A stretch of DNA of 64,000 nucleotides from Paenibacillus alkalitolerans (GCF_016482785.1 NZ_JAEMXM010000012.1:62001-126000), one strand, 5' to 3'; shown: positions 7,476-16,044, numbered from the stretch's first letter. Program-made: numbers and translations. The notes: generated by a model from the letters alone, not told the origin.

Positions 7476-9206
7476 ATGAACGACTGCACCGATGAGGAAC
7501 TGATCCAGTTGGCAAAATCCGGCGATAAAGATGCTTATGGCGAGCTCTTTCTCCGTTACCGCGACCAAGCGCTCGGATACGCCCGGCGGTTGTCGAACGA
7601 TCGTCATATGGCGGAGGACATTGTACAGGAGGCATTGATCAAGGCATTCCTCCATCTGGGTAAGCTTTCTCACAGCGGCTTCATTCCATGGCTGCAAACG
7701 ATCGTTCGTCACCAAGCTTTGATGAAGCTCAGGCGGGGCGGACCGTATGCCAAAGAGCGTCCGTTCTCGGGGTTTACCGCTGCCGGCGAAGAACAAAGTC
7801 AACTCGATTTTTCCAACATAGACAATGTATTGGATTATGTCAGCCGTCGAATCGGCTCCCAACAAAGCGCCGATCAGCCGCAGCCGCAGGACATCATTCT
7901 GCGCAAAGAAATGTGGGATACGATTCGGGATTTGCTCAAGGTGCTCAGCAAGAAGGAAAGGCAAATCTTTGAGGCGCATTTTTTCGGCCAGCTCGCGCCC
8001 GATGAAATCGCAAGTCTATTCAATCTTTCGACGGCCAACGTATATAAAATCATCTCCAGATCCCGTCAAAAGGTCTCAAACGAGAAATTATTTTTCGATT
8101 TGAAAGATTCGCTTCGCCACAAAGTGGAGAAGGACGGATTACGGAAGCGCGAGCTGGCGAAACCGGCCATCGAAGGCTCTTCTTTTCCTCACCCGGACCT
8201 TACGTTTTTGAACGCCCTCTATCATAATCTACCCTATTCCGGCATGAGCATCGCAAAGCACGAGTTGGCCGGATGGACCCAGTACGCTTTCAAAATCAGC
8301 GTGTGGAAGCATCGTATCGGACCGCTCAGCATGCACGATTGGAATACATACAAGACTAATGCGCTTCTTAACCTCGGTTTCCATTGCCGGACGATGGATA
8401 TTTACAATTACGGTCTGAAAACGGCCCCAAACAAAAAAGCAACATTGTCATGGCAAGCGATCCGGATGATCCGTGATTCGATTGACAGAGGAATTCCCGC
8501 TTTTCTGCACGACGCGCTTCATCCGGAGTTTGCGCTGGTGTACGGCTACGACGACGAGAAACAGCTGCTCTTCGCATCCGACACGCAAGGACACGGGGAG
8601 ATGCCATATTCGTTGGTCGGGCACCGGAGATCGAACTGCATATATATTGTTATCATCGACGGACGGTTTGGAATAAGTTCGGAGGCGAGACTTCAGCGTC
8701 TAATCAAACTGATCGTGCGGCACGCGAAAGGGGAGGAGCCGATCTTTTACTCGCAGGTGAACGGCCTCGCCGCATATGACGCATGGGTGGAAGCGATTCG
8801 GAACAATACCGCCGATCCTCTGGGACATGCCTCCAATGTGAGAATTTTGGCGGATGCGCGCGAGTCTGCCGCAAGGTTTTTAACCGAGTTGAGCAGGCAA
8901 TGGAGCGAATCCGCTTCTGAGGCGGAGAATCGTTCCGTCAGGGAAGTGTTTGGAGAGGCGGCCGGTTGCTACCGGGAAGTGTTTGACGTATTTCACCAAC
9001 TTCAGGAACGATTCCCGTTTCCCGGGGATAAGGACTTAGTTGCCCATGATAAAAAGTTCGCGGTTGACATGTTGCTGCAGGCCAAACATTTGGAGGAGCG
9101 CGGTATAGCGGTCTTGGAATCATTGCTCGCTAGCCGGAGCGCCTTCGTCGGTCGTTCGGAGATTGTTCCCGCTATCGTGCAGCCGAGTCCGTTTTTCTTG
9201 TTCTAA
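7476..9206 (+). CDS. ECF sigma factor fused to a papain/C39-like (BtrH-like) domain, copy 1
   Basis: This 576-residue protein begins as an ECF sigma factor. Region 2 spans about residues 6-80 (RHMAEDIVQEALIKAFLHLG) and region 4 about 140-200 (LSKKERQIFEAHFFGQL, then helix-turn-helix ALIASLF-type residues and SRSRQKV). A long extension of about 370 residues follows. Its part at 260-390 resembles cysteine-peptidase-like or BtrH-like domains: ELAGWTQYAFKISV, GPLSMHDW, GIPAFLHD and VYGYDDEKQLLF. The usual catalytic Cys position is not a cysteine, so a sensing role is more likely than proteolysis. The start is ATG 7476, preceded by AAGGAGG at 7464-7470. No anti-sigma gene is adjacent. A VOC gene follows 13 nt later, so the two are co-transcribed. 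A paralogue lies at 12232-14013. Confidence 0.85.
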   Translation: MNDCTDEELIQLAKSGDKDAYGELFLRYRDQALGYARRLSNDRHMAEDIVQEALIKAFLHLGKLSHSGFIPWLQTIVRHQALMKLRRGGPYAKERPFSGFTAAGEEQSQLDFSNIDNVLDYVSRRIGSQQSADQPQPQDIILRKEMWDTIRDLLKVLSKKERQIFEAHFFGQLAPDEIASLFNLSTANVYKIISRSRQKVSNEKLFFDLKDSLRHKVEKDGLRKRELAKPAIEGSSFPHPDLTFLNALYHNLPYSGMSIAKHELAGWTQYAFKISVWKHRIGPLSMHDWNTYKTNALLNLGFHCRTMDIYNYGLKTAPNKKATLSWQAIRMIRDSIDRGIPAFLHDALHPEFALVYGYDDEKQLLFASDTQGHGEMPYSLVGHRRSNCIYIVIIDGRFGISSEARLQRLIKLIVRHAKGEEPIFYSQVNGLAAYDAWVEAIRNNTADPLGHASNVRILADARESAARFLTELSRQWSESASEAENRSVREVFGEAAGCYREVFDVFHQLQERFPFPGDKDLVAHDKKFAVDMLLQAKHLEERGIAVLESLLASRSAFVGRSEIVPAIVQPSPFFLF

Positions 9207-9219
9207 GGAGGTATCTCTG

Positions 9220-9906
9220 TTGGCCTTATCAACTTTATTCGAATTTGAAGGCGCTTTCCTACACTCGGAGTCATTGCGCGAATCAATTCTTACCTATAGT
9301 GAAATATTCGACCGTCCTGTTATTCCCGGGTTATCCGACGGACCGATTTATGTGCTCGAGCTCGCTCATGGGAAAAAACTGATTCTGGACGATCACCGGT
9401 ATGATACGCACCATTTTGACCCCAAACCTGGTTTTGTCTTGAAAAGCGCGGATTTAGAGAAAGCGATGCATACGATCAAGCGCTGCAAGCTGGAGATTAC
9501 GCTGCCCATTGTGAAAGGAACCGGGATGAATTTCTTCTTGTTTCGGGATGCGGATGAGCATGTTTTCGCCGTGTGCGACCGCGCTTTGCCGTACCCGGCT
9601 GTAACAGATTTCTCCGACCGGGGGCGTTTTGCGATTAAAGATTTGAATTTACCCGTTCGTCAAGTCGATGCTGCGCGTGCAGTGTATGCTGAGATTTTTT
9701 CATTGCCGGCGGATGTCCATGTTAAGCTGGTCCCTCGTTCGCTGCGGCCGCGATGGCCTTTGTGCCGTATCCAAACCTCGGATCTGGGTCGTATCCGCTC
9801 TTGGCTGCGCCAACATCCGAAATACCGCGCGGATGATTCGACCGAAGGGCTTGGTGTGGAATTTTGGGATAAGTATGGCAATGGGCTGCTGTTTGAGGAG
9901 GGTTGA
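9220..9906 (+). CDS. Two-domain VOC (glyoxalase-fold) protein
   Basis: A 228-residue protein, probably with two vicinal-oxygen-chelate half-domains. The first ends near FFLFRDADEHVFAVCD and the second near LGVEFWDKYGNGLLFEE; both have the typical final strand with D.DGN-like or D.YGN turns. Metal ligands are poorly preserved, so it may bind a ligand without catalysis. The start is inferred as TTG 9220 because a perfect AAGGAGG sits at 9205-9211, overlapping the end of the sigma gene. The ATG at 9163 lies inside the sigma coding region and lacks a site. It is the first of a run of VOC genes and is translationally close to the sigma factor. Confidence 0.72.
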   Translation: MALSTLFEFEGAFLHSESLRESILTYSEIFDRPVIPGLSDGPIYVLELAHGKKLILDDHRYDTHHFDPKPGFVLKSADLEKAMHTIKRCKLEITLPIVKGTGMNFFLFRDADEHVFAVCDRALPYPAVTDFSDRGRFAIKDLNLPVRQVDAARAVYAEIFSLPADVHVKLVPRSLRPRWPLCRIQTSDLGRIRSWLRQHPKYRADDSTEGLGVEFWDKYGNGLLFEEG

Positions 9907-9987
9907 AAAAAATTTTTCGAAAATGTCAGAAACAGCTTCTTGCCGGCATTGTACATAATGAAACCAAATGAAGGAAGGAGGGAGAAC

Positions 9988-10368
9988 ATGGCAGCTGCTG
10001 CGGTGAAGTTAACGGGTCCGACGATGGTATTGCTAGTTAGGGATCTGGATAAATCGGTCGAGTTTTACAAAAATCTCGGCTTTACTTATGAGCTTGTAGG
10101 CGGGCCGGATGTGAAACACGTTCATATGAACAGGGATTCGGTTACTTTTATTTTGCATCCTGCGAAGAATGCTGACGATGTGAGGCCGTTATCATCGGTA
10201 GATGGCGGGTTATATTTCGATGCATTTTGCTATACGGATGTCAGAACGATTCTTGAAGAATTCCGGTCTAAGGGAGTAGAAATTGTGAGGGGACCGGATC
10301 TCAATGATTTCTTCAGCGAGTTTACAATCCAGGATGTCGACGGCTACCGCATCGCATTCGGAGGATAA
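9988..10368 (+). CDS. VOC family protein (glyoxalase/bleomycin-resistance fold)
   Basis: This 126-residue single-domain VOC protein starts at ATG 9988 after an AAGGAAGGAGGGAG site. It shows the family signatures: MVLLVRDLDKSVEFYKNLGFTYE at the N-terminus, ILHPAKNADDVRP in the middle and FTIQDVDGYRIAFGG at the end. A product or substrate cannot be assigned. Family members include lactoylglutathione lyases, dioxygenases and antibiotic-binding proteins. It lies 81 nt after the two-domain VOC gene and 27 nt before the next VOC gene, within one probable operon led by the ECF sigma factor. Confidence 0.85.
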   Translation: MAAAAVKLTGPTMVLLVRDLDKSVEFYKNLGFTYELVGGPDVKHVHMNRDSVTFILHPAKNADDVRPLSSVDGGLYFDAFCYTDVRTILEEFRSKGVEIVRGPDLNDFFSEFTIQDVDGYRIAFGG

Positions 10369-10395
10369 ATAATAATCTAAGGAGTGAAATTGCCA

Positions 10396-10821
10396 ATGGA
10401 ACAGAAGATCGGCAAGAAAGCAACATTTCACGACAGTTTGCAAGTGAGGCTTGTATCGGATTTTGAAAAATCGCTCGCATGGTATCGCGATGTGCTTGGC
10501 TGTGAAGTCAATTATTGGGGACATGCCGTGAGAGGCGGAATGAAGTTGATTCTCCAGCAAGCGAAGCATCCGGACGACGTCAGGCCGAATCAAGCATCGG
10601 CGAAGCGGGATAACTATCCGACGGATTGGACGGGCCCTGATTTGGGATGGGACACATTCATTCATCTGGATTATAACGAGTTTGATTCGCTGGTGGAAGA
10701 GATGAGGGCTAATGGGGCTAACATCGTTTTAGGGCCAATTGAAGCTACTCACAGCAACGGCATGCATTTTAAAAATTTATACATTCAAGACCCTGACGGG
10801 TATACCATTGTATTCGGGTGA
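10396..10821 (+). CDS. VOC family protein, paralogue pair member A
   Basis: A 141-residue VOC protein. It contains DSLQVRLVSDFEKSLAWY, YWGHAVRGGMKLILQQA, DDVRPNQASAKRD and YIQDPDGYTIVFG. These blocks recur almost unchanged in the protein encoded at 11133-11552, so the two arose by tandem duplication. The ATG at 10396 was chosen with AAGGAG at 10379-10384; a GTG at 10384 overlaps that site. The gene ends ten bases before a degenerate third copy. The substrate is unknown. Confidence 0.85.
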   Translation: MEQKIGKKATFHDSLQVRLVSDFEKSLAWYRDVLGCEVNYWGHAVRGGMKLILQQAKHPDDVRPNQASAKRDNYPTDWTGPDLGWDTFIHLDYNEFDSLVEEMRANGANIVLGPIEATHSNGMHFKNLYIQDPDGYTIVFG

Positions 10822-10831
10822 GGCGAGCTCA

Positions 10832-11114
10832 ATGACTACCACTGTACAAGTCGGATTAGGAAGTGTCGCTACGGTCTATATCCCTGTGTCGGATTTTTGG
10901 AAGTCCAAGAAGTGGTACGAAAATGTACTCGGATTGCAGTGGGGCGGCCATTGTTTCAAATTGGATTCAGGTCCCACGGGTCGAGGAAATTGAAGACAGA
11001 GGGTTGTGCGGACGCAACTTTAAATTTTAAGACCCCGACGGTAATAAGTTTGACGTATGGAATGGGGATTACCAGCATGAAACCGATCCTCAATGGGTGG
11101 AACCGGAAGAATAA
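10832..11114 (+). pseudogene. Degenerate VOC gene (deletion, frameshift, stop)
   Basis: Translation from ATG 10832 gives a normal VOC N-terminus (TVYIPVSDFWKSKKWYENVL) that stops at 10993 after 53 residues. A second frame carries the matching C-terminus: VEEIEDRGLCGRNFKF, then an in-frame TAA, then DPDGNKFDVWNGDYQ and a stop at 11114. The remnant is about 30 codons shorter than a full VOC domain, so an internal deletion accompanies the frameshift. It lies between two intact VOC genes and shows that the tandem cluster is losing members. Confidence 0.8.
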
Positions 11115-11132
11115 AGAAGGAGTGGATCGACC

Positions 11133-11552
11133 GTGCCGGCTGTGAGAGCGCAAATCAAGAATGCATTGCAGGTGAGATTGGTTTCGGATTTAGTTAAAGC
11201 AAAAACGTACTACCAAGACATATTAGGCTTTACGGTTGACGATTGGGGACACGTCGAACGCGACGGGGTAGGCTTTATTTTGCAGCAAGCCGAGAAACCC
11301 GAAGATGTGCGGCCGAATGCTATGCCGTCAAAGCGGGATTACCCGTCCGACTGGCCCGGCCCGCCGACAAGCTGGGATACTTACGCATATTCGGATTTTG
11401 GCGGAGTGCAGTCATTGTACGATGAGTTCGCGGCTAAAGGCGCGATCATTGCGTATGAGCCGCTAATAGAAGATATGGGCAGCCGCCAGTGGAAGGAATT
11501 TGCAGTGAAAGATGTGGATGGGTATGTCATTGTATTTGGCGGCGGAAGTTGA
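11133..11552 (+). CDS. VOC family protein, paralogue pair member B
   Basis: A 139-residue VOC protein starting at GTG 11133, with AAGGAGTGG upstream. It shares with the 10396-10821 product the blocks NALQVRLVSD, DWGHVERDGVGFILQQA, PEDVRPNAMPSKRD, YPSDWPGP and a WDT motif. It ends in AVKDVDGYVIVFGG. The shared RPN..SKRD segment, absent from other VOC proteins here, suggests the pair bind the same kind of ligand. Function is otherwise unknown. Confidence 0.85.
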   Translation: MPAVRAQIKNALQVRLVSDLVKAKTYYQDILGFTVDDWGHVERDGVGFILQQAEKPEDVRPNAMPSKRDYPSDWPGPPTSWDTYAYSDFGGVQSLYDEFAAKGAIIAYEPLIEDMGSRQWKEFAVKDVDGYVIVFGGGS

Positions 11553-11618
11553 GAGGCAACATGCTACTATTTTGTTCACTTGTGATGCACTAATTCCAAA
11601 ACGATGGGTGGGTTAAAA

Positions 11619-12017
11619 TTGATAGATAGAACGAGCACAATCGTAAAAAGAATTAACTGTATTTATTTGCCTGCAAACAATCCTGAAGAGTCGGCCAAAT
11701 GGTATACGGATCACCTCGACTTGAAGCTGCTGAGGCCTGTGAATGAGGACCAGGCACAGTTAGGCATCAGTTCAGAGCAGGCGATATTTTTAATTAAGCC
11801 AATGGAGCCAGGCAACCTTAATTACACGGAAATCAACGGTTCGGAGCAATGTATATTAACCCTGCAAGTCGATAATTTGGAAGAGCTTCATTCAAAAATG
11901 AAACAAAATGGAGCTCATGTGACGCATATCGAAGATAATGGTGGATGTGGCCGTAATTTTTCCGCTTATGATCCGGCCGGCAATAAGATAGATTTATGGG
12001 GTGGCTGGCCTAAGTAA
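11619..12017 (+). CDS. VOC family protein
   Basis: A VOC-fold protein of about 132 residues. It has RINCIYLPANNPEESAKWYTDHL at the N-terminus, an inner strand EQAIFLIKP and a C-terminal GCGRNFSAYDPAGNKIDLW. The start is uncertain. The TTG at 11619 follows GGTGGG by six bases, while the ATG at 11604 has no site upstream and would cover it. The gene is 66 nt from the preceding VOC gene and ends shortly before a terminator, so it closes the first sigma-VOC operon. Confidence 0.78.
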   Translation: MIDRTSTIVKRINCIYLPANNPEESAKWYTDHLDLKLLRPVNEDQAQLGISSEQAIFLIKPMEPGNLNYTEINGSEQCILTLQVDNLEELHSKMKQNGAHVTHIEDNGGCGRNFSAYDPAGNKIDLWGGWPK

Positions 12018-12049
12018 ATTACAACTGAATTACTTTGATCTTTGAAACG

Positions 12050-12074
12050 GCCATCCCACAGTGGGGTGGCTTTT
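12050..12074 (+). terminator. Rho-independent terminator closing the VOC cluster
   Basis: GCCATCCC pairs with GGGGTGGC across a short ACAGT loop (12050-12070) and is followed by TTTT at 12071-12074. It lies 33 nt after the last VOC stop and before the second sigma factor gene, so the two sigma genes are likely in separate transcripts. Confidence 0.75.
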
Positions 12075-12231
12075 CTAATTAGCCGTGCTTTTCGTAAAAT
12101 AGCTTCCTAGGTTGCCGAAAAGGACTTAACGAAAAAAAATGGAATATAACATATATAAATTGTTCAAAACGGATCGGCGAACGGCATCCTTATTTATGAG
12201 GCGAAGGAGTCGCGGGAGGACGGCAACGGTT

Positions 12232-14013
12232 ATGAGACTGCATATTTCGGAAACGGCAAATGCGTTAAAGGAAAGCCGAGGCGCAGCGGAGCGGCCCGAT
12301 CGCGACCAAACGTTGGTGGAACGGGCGCAACAAGGGGATACCGAAGCGTTCGGGGAGCTCATCGAACAGCACCGGAACAAGGCGCGCGATTGGGCCGAGC
12401 GGATGACCGGTGATCCGCATATGGCCGACGATGTTGTGCAGGATGCGCTCATTCGCGCGTTTCTGCATCTGGGGACGCTGACCGATACGAGCCGCTTTTT
12501 GCCTTGGTTTCACCGTATCGTGCGCAACCAGGCGAACATGCGGTTACGCCGCGGCGGTCCGCACCGGAAGGAGAAGCCGTTCGCATCCATGGGGCGATCG
12601 GCGGACACCGACCGATCGCGAGTCGACTGGGAGGATCTGGACAGCATCCTCTATCATCTTTCCCGCACGGCGGCCGACGCTGCGGCTAAGGATCAGGATC
12701 CTGCGGAAAGTCTGCTGCGCAAGGAGATGTACGAAACGATTCATGCGCTGCTCCATTGTTTGAGCCCCAAGGAACGCGGGATTTTCAAGGCTTACTTCTT
12801 TCAGCAACTGAATCCTGAAGAGATCGCGGCCATGTACCGAATGACGACCGGTTCCATTTACACCTACATACACCGTTCCCGCCAGAAGCTCCGCAAAGAG
12901 CACATCCGCGTTTCACTCGGCCTTCTGCCTGAGAAGAGGGGAGGTGGCGTATTGGCTGGAAATAAAGTGCTTCAATTGCCGGAATGGCCGCCACAGCTTT
13001 CGGTGAACACGACCTTCGGCGACAGCGTCGGCCGCATTCTGGCCATGCTTGGCGACCGGCGGGACACGGCCGAACTGATGTGTGTCTCTACTCTCGCTTT
13101 CCGAATGAAGATTTCCGATAGAACGACTTTTGCGGACGGCATCTATATTTTCGATTGGAGGCGAAGGTTGCAGGCATTCATGGAGGAGCTCGGCTATAAA
13201 ATATCCGTGCTCGCCGGACAGCTCGCGGATTCTCCGGTTCCGTTGCTGGGCGCGGTGGAACGGTTTCCGGTCGTCTTGCCGATTGAAGAAGCCGTTCTCC
13301 CTTTTATCCGAAAGTATATTGATGCGGGTAAGCCGGTGTTGTACTTCGACACGCTGGCCACAAAGCCTTATGTTCACGAATGGGCGATAATATTCGGCTA
13401 CGACGATGAACGGCGGATCGTGCACTTGACGGATCAAATGCTGCCTGAAGGAAAGACGCTTTCATATGATGACGTTGCTGACAATCCGGTGCGGTTTCTC
13501 GCGGGTATTGACGGCTGTTCCGCCCGGCCGCCCGGGGAAGCAGCTCTGCGGACTCAAGCGGAGCGGACGATCCGGTTTGCGGTCGAGTACGCGAGGCGCG
13601 GCTGCGATTACCGGCCGTCGACCGTTTACTTGCGTTACACCTCCGGGCTTGCTGCGTACGACCGTTGGATCGGACATTTGCGCAGCGGCCATACCGTGCC
13701 GAACCGGTACGGTATGGGGCAGCTGTCCGCCGTGTATGCCGAGACGAAACGCTACGCCTCGCAATATTTGCGCGGCGTAACGCTCGAAGGGGAAGCGATG
13801 CGGCTAACGCTGCTGGCTTCCGAAGCTTATGAACAAGCGGCGGATGCGATGGAGAAACTGAGCGGGGTAGTGCCGTTCATCCGTACGTCCGAAGTGCTCG
13901 CCCCGGACATGCGCGACACTTCCGCGGCGTATTTGGAGACAGCGAAAGAGTTTGAAACGGCGGCCATCGGATATTTGGAAAAAGCGATCACATTTATGAG
14001 AGAAGGGAAGTAG
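12232..14013 (+). CDS. ECF sigma factor fused to a papain/C39-like (BtrH-like) domain, copy 2
   Basis: A 593-residue paralogue of the 7476-9206 product with the same architecture. Sigma region 2 lies at about residues 25-105 (PHMADDVVQDALIRAFLHLG, FLPWFHRIVRNQANMRLRRGGP). Region 4 is centred on LSPKERGIFKAYFFQQLNPEEIAAMY and HRSRQKLR. The C-terminal extension carries AELMCVSTLAFRMKIS, YIFDWRRRLQAFMEELGY, GKPVLYFDT and IIFGYDDERRIVHLTD, aligning block by block with copy 1. Here the segment does include a cysteine. The start at ATG 12232 follows GGGAGGA by 11 bases; ATG codons at 12139 and 12196 are in frame but poorly supported. The next gene begins eight bases after its stop. Confidence 0.83.
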   Translation: MRLHISETANALKESRGAAERPDRDQTLVERAQQGDTEAFGELIEQHRNKARDWAERMTGDPHMADDVVQDALIRAFLHLGTLTDTSRFLPWFHRIVRNQANMRLRRGGPHRKEKPFASMGRSADTDRSRVDWEDLDSILYHLSRTAADAAAKDQDPAESLLRKEMYETIHALLHCLSPKERGIFKAYFFQQLNPEEIAAMYRMTTGSIYTYIHRSRQKLRKEHIRVSLGLLPEKRGGGVLAGNKVLQLPEWPPQLSVNTTFGDSVGRILAMLGDRRDTAELMCVSTLAFRMKISDRTTFADGIYIFDWRRRLQAFMEELGYKISVLAGQLADSPVPLLGAVERFPVVLPIEEAVLPFIRKYIDAGKPVLYFDTLATKPYVHEWAIIFGYDDERRIVHLTDQMLPEGKTLSYDDVADNPVRFLAGIDGCSARPPGEAALRTQAERTIRFAVEYARRGCDYRPSTVYLRYTSGLAAYDRWIGHLRSGHTVPNRYGMGQLSAVYAETKRYASQYLRGVTLEGEAMRLTLLASEAYEQAADAMEKLSGVVPFIRTSEVLAPDMRDTSAAYLETAKEFETAAIGYLEKAITFMREGK

Positions 14014-14021
14014 CAGCAATT

Positions 14022-15134
14022 ATGGCAGAGATTCGATTTTTAACGGAAGTTTCTTATAACATGCATAATGTGCAGGCGGCGAAGGAGATCTTCGAACAGG
14101 CAAATCCGAATGTTCGTATCGTTGTCGAGCAGTCGACCGATCATTACGAATCGATACAGTTATTTAAGTCCGATACCCCGCCGGATATAATCGAAACGGG
14201 CGGCTATTCGATTTTCAACAGGAACGGCCTGTTTATCGATTTGAATCCGTATATCGCCGAGGTCCAAGGCTTGGAAGAGGATATTTTTCCGGGTTTGCTG
14301 CGGATCACCCGCCAAGGCGGAGCGCTGCATGCCCTTCCCATTGAAATCAGTCCGCCGCTTGTCGTGTATAATAAGGAATTTTATGACCGTGAAGGGTTGG
14401 CATATCCGACCGAAGATTGGACGTGGGACGATATGATCGAACTAGCAAAACGGTTGACCCTTCGGGACGAGCATGGTGTTGCGAGCAGGTTCGGTTTCGG
14501 ACTCGGTGTCGATATCGAGTGGTTTGAGCCTTTTGTTATGCGTAACGGTGGAAGATATGTCGCTCCGGACGGATCGACGTCTAGGGGATATGTGGATAGT
14601 CCGGCTACGATCGAAGCGTTCCGGAAGCTCATTGACGCATTCCGCGTGCATTCAATTATTCGGAAGCCGGGAGAGGTTTGCGAAGCGGCAGACGGCCAAG
14701 AGGAGTGCGCGATGAAGTTCTCTTTTATGTGGGACATGTTTCATGGCAGGGCGAACGATGACCGATACGGTGTCGTAAGTTTGCCGAACATGCCGAGCAA
14801 GCAGCAGGCGAACATGATCTATATGGGTGGAGCGGGGGTAACGACGAAATCGGCGAATCCGCGGATCGCATGGGAGTTTCTTCGTCATTACTTGGTCGAT
14901 TGCCATTCATGGATGCCCCCGATTTCGAAGAAGCAGGCGGAGCAGCGGGGGTTGACGGCGCATCCGGTCTGGTCTCGTTACTTGCAGGAGCTCGACCATG
15001 TGCAGTTGAGCGGTTACTATTTGAATCAAAAATGGAACTCCTCCCGCCAATTGATCAACGAAGACATTCACCGCATGATTTTGGAGGGGGCCGACGTGGC
15101 GCAGACGCTCCGGTCCTGGACGAGGTATACGTAG
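14022..15134 (+). CDS. Solute-binding-protein fold lacking a signal peptide
   Basis: A 370-residue protein with the fold of bacterial sugar-binding proteins (SBP family 1). It has AAKEIFEQANPNVRIVVEQS, PDIIETGGYSIF, ALPIEISPPLVVYNKEFYDREG and DWTWDDMIELAKRLT. The N-terminus is MAEIRFLTEV, with no signal peptide, lipobox or membrane helix and no in-frame upstream start with one. The protein should therefore stay in the cytoplasm. It begins eight bases after the second ECF fusion gene, so the two are certainly co-transcribed. No permease or ATPase is nearby. A role as an intracellular ligand sensor partnering the sigma factor is inference. A short gap separates it from the effector-binding protein at 15208. 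Confidence 0.82.
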   Translation: MAEIRFLTEVSYNMHNVQAAKEIFEQANPNVRIVVEQSTDHYESIQLFKSDTPPDIIETGGYSIFNRNGLFIDLNPYIAEVQGLEEDIFPGLLRITRQGGALHALPIEISPPLVVYNKEFYDREGLAYPTEDWTWDDMIELAKRLTLRDEHGVASRFGFGLGVDIEWFEPFVMRNGGRYVAPDGSTSRGYVDSPATIEAFRKLIDAFRVHSIIRKPGEVCEAADGQEECAMKFSFMWDMFHGRANDDRYGVVSLPNMPSKQQANMIYMGGAGVTTKSANPRIAWEFLRHYLVDCHSWMPPISKKQAEQRGLTAHPVWSRYLQELDHVQLSGYYLNQKWNSSRQLINEDIHRMILEGADVAQTLRSWTRYT

Positions 15135-15207
15135 GTTAGGTTTGTTTCACAGTGACCTGATGTTCCCGGTAAAGAAAAAATAAAAACCTAGAGAGGATTG
15201 GTCAAGG

Positions 15208-15681
15208 ATGAGTACAATCGCAACGTTTGAATGTGAAGTTGTTACTAAAGAATATCAGTTTGTCGGACAGAGCATTACGGCAAATTTTCCAAATTCATTC
15301 CCGGAAGCGGCAATAAAAGTCCAAACAGATTTCTTTCAAAACAGAAGATTTGAAGTAAGCAATGCATTGAATTCCGATATTTTATTTTCACCTTATATGT
15401 GCAATAGGGTGGTGGCGACTTATTTTGCCTGTTTAGAAGTGGAAGATTATACGTGCGATACACTTCCGGGCATGATTTCATTTACACTGCCGGAGACAGC
15501 ATACGTAAAGATTGCGTGTACGAATAATACAATATTTGAAGGATATGAAAAGCTGTCGAAATGGTTGGAAGAAAACAACTATAAGCATAGACTGTACGGT
15601 GCATGTCAGATTGAAATCTATCATCACTTTCATGAAGGTGGGGAACAACCGGCCGAGGTTTTAATTCCGATTGAGAGATGA
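15208..15681 (+). CDS. GyrI-like / AraC effector-binding domain protein
   Basis: A stand-alone 157-residue protein similar to the small-molecule binding domain of AraC/BmrR-type activators (GyrI-like fold). It has a central strand FACLEVEDY, a turn TLPGMISFTLPETAYVKIAC, helix FEGYEKLSKWLEEN and the terminal block YGACQIEIYHHF....AEVLIPI. No DNA-binding domain is present. The ATG at 15208 follows GAGAGGA. It lies 73 nt after the cytoplasmic solute-binding protein and on the same strand, so it may belong to the same transcript as another ligand-binding part. The ligand is unknown. Confidence 0.8.
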   Translation: MSTIATFECEVVTKEYQFVGQSITANFPNSFPEAAIKVQTDFFQNRRFEVSNALNSDILFSPYMCNRVVATYFACLEVEDYTCDTLPGMISFTLPETAYVKIACTNNTIFEGYEKLSKWLEENNYKHRLYGACQIEIYHHFHEGGEQPAEVLIPIER

Positions 15682-15699
15682 TCACAAGAAAGAGGCTCC

Positions 15700-15855
15700 C
15701 GCGGAGAAATATAAAGGAAGTACAGGCCTCTATCGGCGCATATTCCAACGCTTGTAAAAAATAGAGGAACTACAGTCCTCTATTTCGGCGATTCTGCCTG
15801 TCCGACACCCGTTTGCACCGTGATAGCGCCCCCCAGTTCCTCTATTTCTCAGAGA
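15700..15855. repeat. Intergenic REP-like hairpin repeats
   Basis: The 363-bp gap between 15681 and 16045 contains no gene. It holds a perfect inverted repeat, AAATAGAGGA at 15759-15768 and TCCTCTATTT at 15776-15785, with a seven-base loop. A related partial copy (GGAAGTACAGGCCTCTAT) lies at about 15715-15733 and another (AGTTCCTCTATTTCTC) at about 15835-15850. This looks like a dispersed REP-type element. I believe similar hairpins are common in Paenibacillus genomes, but that is from memory. The rest of the gap shows nothing clear. Confidence 0.65.
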
Positions 15856-16044
15856 GCGACGAAAATCCGGCAAATAAGACCTTTGCAAATCGTGCTTTAA
15901 AACAATGGACGAATACTATGAGTTTTACGCAATGAAAGTTAGAGAGAAGAAGGCTCACCTGCGTATGAACGAATGACTCCGCTATGATCGCTGAATTCGG
16001 ACACCTTTCACAAAAACAAAAAAGCCACCCTAACGTGACTTAGT

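Noticed and set aside
12913-13437. Minus-strand frame inside the second ECF fusion gene
   Set aside because: Overlaps a coherent sigma/C39-like coding frame; composition is that of a reverse-strand shadow.
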